From contig NZ_OW485601.1 of assembly GCF_937425535.1 (NCBI RefSeq), positions 3,021,501-3,085,500 of the forward strand: a DNA stretch of 64,000 nucleotides, read 5' to 3'. The translations under genes were made by a program, and so were the position numbers. Of this stretch, positions 1-6,343 are shown piece by piece; within the stretch, counting starts at the first letter, position 1; every line of letters begins with the position of its first letter. This stretch comes from Rhodovastum atsumiense. GTDB lineage: Bacteria > Pseudomonadota > Alphaproteobacteria > Acetobacterales > Acetobacteraceae. The notes under the pieces are model-generated. The model made no database searches. It had not been told where the DNA came from and saw only the letters and a list, made by a program, of their open reading frames with translations.

Positions 1-1
1 G

Positions 2-310
2 AAATGGGACGTGCTGTTCTGTCCGGTGGCGTCCTCGGCGGCTTTTCCGCATGACCAGGACGGCGAGCGCTGGCAGCGCACCATCGAGGTCGACGGCACG
101 CGCGTGCCCGGCACCGACCAGTTGTTCTGGGCGGCCCATGCGAGCCTCGCCTACCTGCCGGCGAGCGTGGGGCCGGCCGGAGTGCTGCGCTCCGGCCTGC
201 CGGTCGGCTACCAGGCGATCGCCGGCCATGGGCGCGACCGTACCGCCATCGGCTTCGCGCGTATGGTGGAGCGGCAGATCGGCGGGTTCGTGCCGCCGCC
301 GCATACCTGA
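2..310 (+). CDS. Amidase-signature family protein, 3' end only
   Basis: Only the last ~102 codons are present; the reading frame is open to the left edge, so the gene starts outside the window. The visible part begins KWDVLFCPV and ends with a stretch built around LPVGYQAIAGHGRDRTAIG. This resembles the C-terminus of amidase-signature hydrolases, where a 'D-x-L-x-x-P' strand is followed much later by GLPVGxQ and a D-R/x-T-x-x-x-A helix. The catalytic Ser-Ser-Lys triad lies upstream and cannot be checked, so neither substrate nor activity can be stated. A 92-bp gap separates it from the DedA gene on the same strand. Confidence 0.6.
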   Translation, partial: KWDVLFCPVASSAAFPHDQDGERWQRTIEVDGTRVPGTDQLFWAAHASLAYLPASVGPAGVLRSGLPVGYQAIAGHGRDRTAIGFARMVERQIGGFVPPPHT

Positions 311-402
311 TCCGGCAACGGGGCCTTGATCCGGCGGCCTGATCCACGCAACAGAAAGGACGATTCCGTCGCGATCGGCACACCAGCGGACCGACCCGAC
401 CG

Positions 403-936
403 GTGGACGCGTGGGAGGTGCCGATCTCCGGGTTTTCCGATCTGCTGCTCGCCTGGATCCGCGATCACGCGGCCTGGGCACCGATCGTGGTGTGGGCGCT
501 GGCGTTCTGCGAGTCCCTGGCCTTCATCTCCCTGCTGGTGCCCGCGACCGTCATCCTGATCGGGGCGGGGGGCCTGATCGGCGCGGCCGGGCTGAGCTTC
601 TGGGTGAACTGGCTGGCCGCGGCGGTCGGGGCGGCGCTGGGCGACTGGCTGTCGTTCTGGCTGGCGCGGCGCTACGACTATGCCATCACCGGGCTGTGGC
701 CGTTGTCGCGCCATCCCGGGTTGCTGCAACGTGGCGAGGCGTTCTTCCGCCGCTGGGGCGTGCTGGGGGTGTTCTTCGGCCGCTTCTTCGGGCCGTTGCG
801 GGCGACGGTGCCGCTGGCCGCCGGCATCGCCGGCATGAAGCCGCTGCCGTTCCAGCTCGCCAATGTCACCTCGGCCCTGCTGTGGGCGGCTGGAATCCTG
901 GCACCGGGCGCCTTCGGCATCCAATGGCTGATGTGA
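403..936 (+). CDS. DedA family (VTT domain) inner-membrane protein
   Basis: A 177-residue hydrophobic protein of the DedA/SNARE-associated family, which acts in the inner membrane; some members are flippases for undecaprenyl phosphate or phospholipids. The diagnostic segment FFGRFFGPLRATVPLAAG, about residues 124-141, carries the conserved G-R-F-x-G-x-x-R motif followed by P and A-G. An acidic residue sits in the early hydrophobic region (FCESLAFISLL). The protein is slightly shorter than typical DedA members of ~200 residues. The GTG at 403 is used because no ATG lies upstream in frame; an in-frame GTG at 418 is possible. The family is secure, the transported substrate is unknown. Confidence 0.8.
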   Translation: MDAWEVPISGFSDLLLAWIRDHAAWAPIVVWALAFCESLAFISLLVPATVILIGAGGLIGAAGLSFWVNWLAAAVGAALGDWLSFWLARRYDYAITGLWPLSRHPGLLQRGEAFFRRWGVLGVFFGRFFGPLRATVPLAAGIAGMKPLPFQLANVTSALLWAAGILAPGAFGIQWLM

Positions 937-1022
937 CGGGCATGGCGGCCGGGCCGGCGCTTGACCGGCATCAAGGCGGTCTCGTCCCGTCGCTGGAATG
1001 CTGTCGCGAAAGAGGTCGCGCC

Positions 1023-1877
1023 ATGTCACTCCGTCGCATCCTGGTCCCGGTCCTGCCCGACGTGCCGCCTTCGCCGCAGCTCGATGCGGCGTTGCAGCTC
1101 GCGCGGGCCCTGGGCGCCCACATCGCCGCCCTGCACATCCGCCCCGATCCCGAGGCGCTGTTCGCCACCATTCCCGAAGCCCTGCTGACCGCGGGCGCCG
1201 AGCGGGCCCGCTACGAGGCCGAGGCCAGCGCCGAAGCCACCCAGGCGGAAGCCGGGTTCGCCGCCTGGCGCGCCCGCCAGGGCCTCGCCGCCGAGGCACC
1301 CGGGGCGGACGGGGTCTCGGCCGGCTGGTCCAGCCGGGTCGGCCCCCTGCAGACGGTGCTGGCGCGCGCCGGCCGGCTTGCCGACCTGATCGTGCTGGGG
1401 TTCCCGGGCATGCCGCATCTGGTGACCGGCCATGCCTTCGACGTCGCGTTGCTTGAAACCGGGCGCCCGGTGCTGCTGGCCCCGGTGCCGCCCGCCGATG
1501 CCATGTTGCGGCACGTGATGATCGCCTGGAACGGCAGCCTGGAGGCGGCCCGTGCGGTCGCCGGGGCCTTGCCGCTGCTGCGGGGCGCCGGGCGGATTTC
1601 CGTTTTCACCGCGGCCCAGGAGGAAGGGGCCAGCCCCGCCTGCGCGGGCGAGCTGGTGGCGTACCTGGCCGGGCATGGCCTGGTGGCCGCGCCGGTGACC
1701 ACCCAGGACGCGGATGCGCAGGCTGGCCCGGCGCTGCTGCGCGCCGCCGTCGAGGCCGGGGTTTCGTTGCTGGTGATGGGCGCCTACACGCATGGCCGCA
1801 TCCGCCACCTGCTGCGCGGCGGGATGACCACCGATGTGCTGAAACAGGCCGCGCTGCCGGTGGTGATGGCGCACTGA
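1023..1877 (+). CDS. Universal stress protein, two tandem UspA domains
   Basis: A 284-residue cytoplasmic protein made of two UspA folds. The first starts at the N-terminus (SLRRILVPVLP) and ends near VALLETGRPVLLAPVP at about residue 155. The second starts at LRHVMIAWNGS and ends LKQAALPVVMAH. The C-terminal GAYTHGRIRHLLRGG resembles the G-x2-G-x9-G nucleotide-binding signature of ATP-binding Usp proteins, though the spacing is not exact. The second domain keeps the typical 'AWNGSxEAxRA' opening. Members are linked to stress survival; the precise role is unknown. The ATG at 1023 is where similarity to the family begins; the same frame is open further upstream only because it runs antisense to the DedA codons. 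Confidence 0.85.
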   Translation: MSLRRILVPVLPDVPPSPQLDAALQLARALGAHIAALHIRPDPEALFATIPEALLTAGAERARYEAEASAEATQAEAGFAAWRARQGLAAEAPGADGVSAGWSSRVGPLQTVLARAGRLADLIVLGFPGMPHLVTGHAFDVALLETGRPVLLAPVPPADAMLRHVMIAWNGSLEAARAVAGALPLLRGAGRISVFTAAQEEGASPACAGELVAYLAGHGLVAAPVTTQDADAQAGPALLRAAVEAGVSLLVMGAYTHGRIRHLLRGGMTTDVLKQAALPVVMAH

Positions 1878-2079
1878 CGCGCCGGCCTTTACAAAATTTT
1901 CGGATTTACAGGCGGGTCTGTCGGTCTGCGCACAGTTTTCGTGCGCGCCGATGGGTTTTTCGCTCACCTTTTCCCACGTGGCACGTCAATACTTCACTGA
2001 TCCCGACCCGCCAGCTAGGTCTGTTGGATGGGTCGACATCCAAAGCACGCTGACGGTGCAGCCGTTCAGGAGGGGAATT

Positions 2080-2277
2080 ATGGAAGATCATGGGTATGAC
2101 GACGGGCTGGTGCATGGGCATCGCTGGGCGAGCGAGCCGCTTGGTTACAGCCCGCGCAAATCCACGGTGTCCGCGGTGACCACGGCCCGCGCCCGCACCC
2201 GTGCCCGCTCCGAGGCCAGCCACGATGAGGGGCCGGTGCACGAGCACCGCCGGGCGTCCTGCACGCCGGCCCGCTGA
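2080..2277 (+). CDS. Orphan 65-residue protein with an internal duplication
   Basis: I do not recognise this small gene. It has a near-perfect ribosome-binding site (AGGAGGGG, 2068-2075) five bases before the ATG and lies alone in an ~540-bp gap between the stress protein and a convergent flavoprotein gene. The product is hydrophilic and Arg/His-rich with no signal peptide or membrane segment. Residues 6-18 (YDDGLVHGHRWAS) and 48-60 (HDEGPVHEHRRAS) are two copies of one unit sharing D-[DE]-G-x-V-H-x-H-R-x-A-S, separated by an Arg/Thr/Ala linker containing ARTRARS. The repeated H-x-H-R could bind metal or nucleic acid, but that is a guess. Translation is likely from the ribosome site and the protein-level repeat. 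Confidence 0.55.
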   Translation: MEDHGYDDGLVHGHRWASEPLGYSPRKSTVSAVTTARARTRARSEASHDEGPVHEHRRASCTPAR

Positions 2278-2373
2278 CGCCGCGGTTTCACACGGCTTTT
2301 CAACCCAAGCCCGCGTCGAGACGGGCGGTTGGAAATGCGCCTGCCGCCGCCGGCGCGGAGACCACGCCGGTAT

Positions 2374-2409
2374 CGGGCTCCCGGGGCCATGCACGGCTGC
2401 GGGAGCCCG
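2374..2409. terminator. Hairpin between convergent genes
   Basis: A perfect 10-bp stem (CGGGCTCCCG at 2374-2383 pairing with CGGGAGCCCG at 2400-2409) encloses a 16-base loop and is followed by GTTT. It lies 96 bp after the orphan small gene and 8 bp from the stop of the minus-strand flavoprotein gene. It could therefore end transcription from both sides. No long T-run is present. Confidence 0.55.
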
Positions 2410-2416
2410 GTTTCAT

Positions 2417-4057
2417 TCAGGCCGGCTCTGGTCTGTGGGGCAGCTCGCCGGTAAGCGCCATCGCCGCGGCCTCGGCGACCCGGATGCCGTCGACCCCGGC
2501 CGAGAGGATGCCGCCCGCATAGCCCGCGCCCTCGCCGGCCGGGAACAGGCCGCGCGTGTTGATGCTCTGGCAGTCGGCGTCGCGGCGGATGCGCACCGGC
2601 GAGGAGGTGCGCGTCTCCACCCCCGTCATCACCGCATCCGCCATGGCGAAGCCGGCGATCTGGCGGTCGAAGCGCGGCAGCGCCTCCCGCATCGCCGCGA
2701 TGGCGAAATCCGGCAGGCAGGCGGCGAGGTCGGCCGGCGTCGTGCCCGGCTTGTAGGACGGCGTTACCTCACCGAGCGCGGTGGAGGCGCGGGCGGCGAG
2801 GAAATCGCCGACACGCTGCGCCGGCGCCGCGTAGCTGCCGCCCCCCGCCGCGAAGGCGCGCGATTCCCACAGCCGCTGGTAATCCACCCCGGCCAGCGGA
2901 TGCCCCGGATAGTCCGCGGGCGTGATGCCGACGACGAGGCCGGCATTGGCGTTGAATTCGGCGCGCGAATACTGGCTCATGCCGTTGGTGACGACGCGGC
3001 CCGGTTCGGAGGTGGCCGCCACCACGCGCCCGCCCGGGCACATGCAGAAGCTGTAGACGCTGCGGCCGTTGCCGCAATGATGCACCAGCTTGTAGTCGGC
3101 GGCGCCGAGCAACGGATGCTTCGCGAAGCTGCCGAAGCGGGCGCGGTCGATCAGCGATTGCGGATGTTCGATGCGCACGCCGATCGAGAACGGCTTGGCT
3201 TCCAGGAACACGCCGCGCGCGTGCAGGGCGGCAAATGTGTCGCGTGAGGAATGGCCGATCGCCAGCACCACGCAATCCGTGCGCAGATGCTCGCCATTGG
3301 CCAGATGCAGCCCGCGCAGGCGGCGCGTGCCGTCCGGCTGCGTCTCGATGTCGAAATCGGCGACGCGGGTGCGGAAGCGGTACTCGCCGCCCAGGCCCTC
3401 GATGGTGGCGCGGATGTGCTCGACCATGGAGACCAGGCGGAAGGTGCCGATATGCGGCTTGGAGAGATACAGGATCTCTTCCGGCGCGCCGGCGCGGACG
3501 AATTCCTCCAGCACGCGGCGGCCCAGGTGCTGCGGGTCCTTGATGCCGGAATAGAGCTTGCCGTCGGAGAAGGTGCCGGCGCCGCCTTCGCCGAACTGCA
3601 CGTTCGATTCCGGGTTCAGCTCGCCACGCCGCCACAGGCCCCAGGTGTCCTTGGTGCGGTCCCGCACGATGGTGCCGCGTTCGAGAATGATCGGGCGGAA
3701 GCCCATCTGCGCCAGGGTCAGCGCCGCCATCAGCCCGCAGGGACCGGCGCCGATCACCACCGGGCGGCGGGCGAAGCCCTCGGGGGCACGGGCGACGAAG
3801 CGGTACCGGGTGTCCGGTGTCGGCCCGAGATGGGGATCGCCGGCGCAGCGTTGCAGCACCGCCGCTTCCCCGGTGACTTCGACATCCACCGTGTAGACCA
3901 GCACGATCGCGCTTTTCCGCCGCGCGTCATAGCCGCGCCGGGCAACGGTCAGGCCGCGCAGCGCGGTCTCCGCCACGCCGAGCCGGCGCGCGACCGCGTC
4001 CGCCAGCGCTTCCGGCGGATGGTCGAGCGGCAGGCGGAGTTCAGTGAGGCGCAGCAT
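2417..4057 (-). CDS. FAD-dependent dehydrogenase-like protein (COG2509-type)
   Basis: A 546-residue flavoprotein. An N-terminal domain of ~95 residues precedes a Rossmann motif (VVIGAGPCGLMAALTLAQMG, about residues 98-117) that binds the ADP part of FAD. A second motif near the C-terminus (GLFPAGEGAGYAGGILSAGV) closes the FAD site. The layout matches the poorly characterised 'uncharacterised FAD-dependent dehydrogenase' family; substrate and electron acceptor are unknown. The ATG at 4057 (MLRLTELRLP) is preferred over an ATG 27 codons upstream because it begins family-like sequence. It lies inside the 3' end of the next flavoprotein gene (17-bp overlap), suggesting translational coupling. The frame upstream of 4057 runs through that gene. 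Confidence 0.75.
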   Translation of the reverse strand: MLRLTELRLPLDHPPEALADAVARRLGVAETALRGLTVARRGYDARRKSAIVLVYTVDVEVTGEAAVLQRCAGDPHLGPTPDTRYRFVARAPEGFARRPVVIGAGPCGLMAALTLAQMGFRPIILERGTIVRDRTKDTWGLWRRGELNPESNVQFGEGGAGTFSDGKLYSGIKDPQHLGRRVLEEFVRAGAPEEILYLSKPHIGTFRLVSMVEHIRATIEGLGGEYRFRTRVADFDIETQPDGTRRLRGLHLANGEHLRTDCVVLAIGHSSRDTFAALHARGVFLEAKPFSIGVRIEHPQSLIDRARFGSFAKHPLLGAADYKLVHHCGNGRSVYSFCMCPGGRVVAATSEPGRVVTNGMSQYSRAEFNANAGLVVGITPADYPGHPLAGVDYQRLWESRAFAAGGGSYAAPAQRVGDFLAARASTALGEVTPSYKPGTTPADLAACLPDFAIAAMREALPRFDRQIAGFAMADAVMTGVETRTSSPVRIRRDADCQSINTRGLFPAGEGAGYAGGILSAGVDGIRVAEAAAMALTGELPHRPEPA

Positions 4058-5075
4058 CGGTGCCGGCCGGCACGCCCTTGCTGGTCGAGTATTCGAAATG
4101 CAGCGCGACATCCGGGCGCACGATCGGGTGGATGGCATGCGCCGCCATCGCTGCCTCGGAGAAGCCCTGCAGGATCAGCTTCAGCTTGCCCGGATAGGTG
4201 GCGATGTCGCCGATCGCGAACACGCCGGGGCGCGAGGTCTCGCAGGTGGCCGGCGTCACCTTCAGGTGGTGGCGTTCAAGGTCGAGCCCCCAGCCGCCGA
4301 TCGGCCCCAGATCCATCGACAGCCCGAAGAAGGGCAGCAGCACGTCGGCCGGCAACAATTTCGTGCCGCCATCCAGGTCGGCCACTTCCACCGCTTCCAG
4401 CTTCCCGTCGGTGCCGTGCAGGGCGTGCAACTGGTAGGGGATCACCATTTCCACCTCGCCGCGCTCGGCGGCGCGGTCGAGCTGCGCCGCGCTTTCCGGG
4501 GCGGCGCGGAACTTCGGCCGGCGGTGCACCACCTGGATCGAGGCGGCGATGCCGCGCAGCGCCAGCGCCCAGTCCACCGCCGAATCGCCGCCGCCGGCGA
4601 TCACCACGCGCCGGCCGCGCAGGTCCTCGCGCCGGCGCACGTAGTACTGCACGCCGCCGCTGCCCTCGTAGGCCGACAGCCCCGCGAGCGGCGGCCGGTT
4701 CGGCCCGAAGGCGCCGGCGCCGGCGGCCAGGATCACGGCCTTGCACCGAATCGACTCGCCGCGGTCGGTGCCGAGGGTGAAGCCGCCTTGCGTCCCTTCC
4801 AGCGTCTCCACCCGGCGGCCGAGCAGGGTGGCCGGCCGGAACGGTGCCATCTGGCGCTCGAGATTGGCGATCAGATCGCCGGCCTCGATCGCGGGATGTC
4901 CCGGAATGTCGTAGATCGGCTTTTCCGGGTACAGCGCCGTGCACTGGCCGCCGATTTCGGAAAGGGCATCGATCAGCACGCTGGACAGTTTCAGCATGCC
5001 CAGTTCAAAGGCGGCGAACAGGCCCACCGGCCCGGCGCCGACGATGGCGACATCGGTCTCGATCTGCTGCGTCAT
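4041..5075 (-). CDS. Ferredoxin/flavodoxin--NADP reductase, thioredoxin-reductase-like (YumC type)
   Basis: A 344-residue soluble flavoprotein. The FAD motif AIVGAGPVGLFAAFELGML is at the N-terminus (about residues 10-28) and is followed by GGQCTALYPEKPIYDIPG, characteristic of YumC-type ferredoxin-NADP reductases. The NADPH Rossmann motif VVIAGGGDSAVDWAL lies mid-protein. FAIGDIATYPGKLKLILQG near the C-terminus positions the flavin. The redox-active CxxC of true thioredoxin reductases is absent, supporting assignment as an NADPH-ferredoxin reductase. It probably supplies or takes electrons for ferredoxin-dependent enzymes. It heads a two-gene operon with the downstream flavoprotein and is divergent from tsaE, 78 bp away. 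Confidence 0.85.
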   Translation of the reverse strand: MTQQIETDVAIVGAGPVGLFAAFELGMLKLSSVLIDALSEIGGQCTALYPEKPIYDIPGHPAIEAGDLIANLERQMAPFRPATLLGRRVETLEGTQGGFTLGTDRGESIRCKAVILAAGAGAFGPNRPPLAGLSAYEGSGGVQYYVRRREDLRGRRVVIAGGGDSAVDWALALRGIAASIQVVHRRPKFRAAPESAAQLDRAAERGEVEMVIPYQLHALHGTDGKLEAVEVADLDGGTKLLPADVLLPFFGLSMDLGPIGGWGLDLERHHLKVTPATCETSRPGVFAIGDIATYPGKLKLILQGFSEAAMAAHAIHPIVRPDVALHFEYSTSKGVPAGTDAAPH

Positions 5076-5153
5076 GGCGCGGAAACTAGACTGGTGCGCC
5101 GCCGAGGCAAGCAGGCAGTTGAGGCCACGCCGAACCCGGAGCAGATTGCCGCC

Positions 5154-5615
5154 ATGTCCGAACCGAGTGCGACCGTTTTGCGCGAGCTGCCGGATCTCGA
5201 TGCCACGGCGGCGCTCGCTGCCGCGGTCGCCGCGCTGGCGCGTCCCGGCGACGCCATCCTGCTGGACGGGCCGTTCGGCGCCGGCAAGACCGCCTTTGCC
5301 CGCGCCTTCCTGCGCGCCGCCACCGGCGATGCCGCGCTGGACGTGCCCAGCCCCAGTTTCACCCTTGTGCAGACCTACGAGACGAGGCAAGGCCGCGTGC
5401 ATCATTTCGACCTCTGGCGGCTCGACGGGCCGGCCGCACTGACCGAGCTGGGCTGGGACGAGATGCGGGATGACATCGTCCTGGTGGAATGGCCGCAGCG
5501 CCTGGGCGCGCTGCGCCCCGCCGACGCGCTCGGCGTGGACCTGGCGTTGCTGGCGGGGGAGGCCCGCCGCGCCACGCTCTCGGGCTGGGCCGGCCGCATC
5601 GGGGCGCTGGCATGA
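5154..5615 (+). CDS. tsaE: tRNA threonylcarbamoyladenosine biosynthesis ATPase TsaE
   Basis: A 153-residue P-loop ATPase that partners TsaB and TsaD to make the universal t6A37 modification of ANN-decoding tRNAs. The Walker A motif is GPFGAGKTAFAR near residue 40. The family motif PSPSFTLVQTYE follows, then HFDLWRL and the Walker-B-like DDIVLVEWPQRLG. Length is normal. The ATG at 5154 has a weak ribosome site. The stop overlaps the next gene's start as ATGA (5612-5615), so tsaE is the first gene of a coupled chain running to addA. In many alphaproteobacteria a kinase gene (amgK) lies between tsaE and murU; none is present here. Confidence 0.9.
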   Translation: MSEPSATVLRELPDLDATAALAAAVAALARPGDAILLDGPFGAGKTAFARAFLRAATGDAALDVPSPSFTLVQTYETRQGRVHHFDLWRLDGPAALTELGWDEMRDDIVLVEWPQRLGALRPADALGVDLALLAGEARRATLSGWAGRIGALA

Positions 5616-6343
5616 TCCGGCCGCATACGGCCATGCTGCTGGCCGCCGGGCGCGGCACCCGCATGCTGCCGCTGACCGAAGGGACCGCCAAGCCGCTGCT
5701 GCCGCTGGGCGGCCACCCGCTGATGGACCACGCGCTGGACCGGCTGCAGGCGGCCGGGGTGGAGCGCGTGGTGGTGAACACCTGGTGGCATGCCGACCGC
5801 ATCGCCGCGCATCTGCAGGCCCGCGAGGCGCTGCCGCGGCCGGTGCTGCTGCGCGAGGAGACGCTGCTGAATACCGGCGGCGCCGTGTGCGCGGCGCGGG
5901 AGGTGCTGGGGAGCGACCCGTTCTTCGTCGTCAACGGTGATTCGTTCTGGCTGGACGGGCCGACGCCGGCGCTGGCGCGGCTCGCCGCCGCCTGGGACCC
6001 GGAGCAGCACGACGCGGTGCTGTTGGTGCATCGCACCTTCCAGACCCAGGCGGAGGTCGGCAACGGCGATTTCGCCCTCGATCCCTGGGGGATGGTGCGC
6101 CGGCCGGAGGAGCGGGAGATCGTCCCCTACATCTTCGCCGGCATCCAGTTGCTGTCTCCCACCTTGCTCGCCGACGCGCCGGAGGGAGCGTTCTCGATGA
6201 ACCTGCTGTGGGACCGCGCCATCGAGGCCGGGCGGGTGCGGGCGCTGGTGCATGACGGGCTGTGGTGGCACCTCTCCACCCCCGCCGACCTCGCCGAGGC
6301 CGAGTTCATGCTCTACGAGCGCCGGACGGGCCAGACGAAGTGA
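5612..6343 (+). CDS. murU: Nucleotidyltransferase, MurNAc-1-phosphate uridylyltransferase (MurU) type
   Basis: A 243-residue sugar-phosphate nucleotidyltransferase. The N-terminus AMLLAAGRGTRMLPLTE is the G-x-G-T/S-R-x nucleotide-binding signature, followed by KPLLPLGGHPLMDHALD. FFVVNGDSFW carries the metal-binding Asp. Its place between tsaE and addB matches alphaproteobacterial MurU, which converts MurNAc-1-P to UDP-MurNAc in cell-wall recycling. A glucose-1-phosphate nucleotidyltransferase is the alternative reading. Start and stop both overlap neighbours (ATGA with tsaE, GTGA with addB), so expression is tightly coupled. The partner kinase AmgK is not adjacent. Confidence 0.78.
   Translation: MIRPHTAMLLAAGRGTRMLPLTEGTAKPLLPLGGHPLMDHALDRLQAAGVERVVVNTWWHADRIAAHLQAREALPRPVLLREETLLNTGGAVCAAREVLGSDPFFVVNGDSFWLDGPTPALARLAAAWDPEQHDAVLLVHRTFQTQAEVGNGDFALDPWGMVRRPEEREIVPYIFAGIQLLSPTLLADAPEGAFSMNLLWDRAIEAGRVRALVHDGLWWHLSTPADLAEAEFMLYERRTGQTK

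Noticed and set aside
2201-3247. Plus-strand frame of 348 codons over the flavoprotein gene
   Set aside because: Antisense to a clear FAD protein; Arg/Gly-rich, with no ribosome site or family match.
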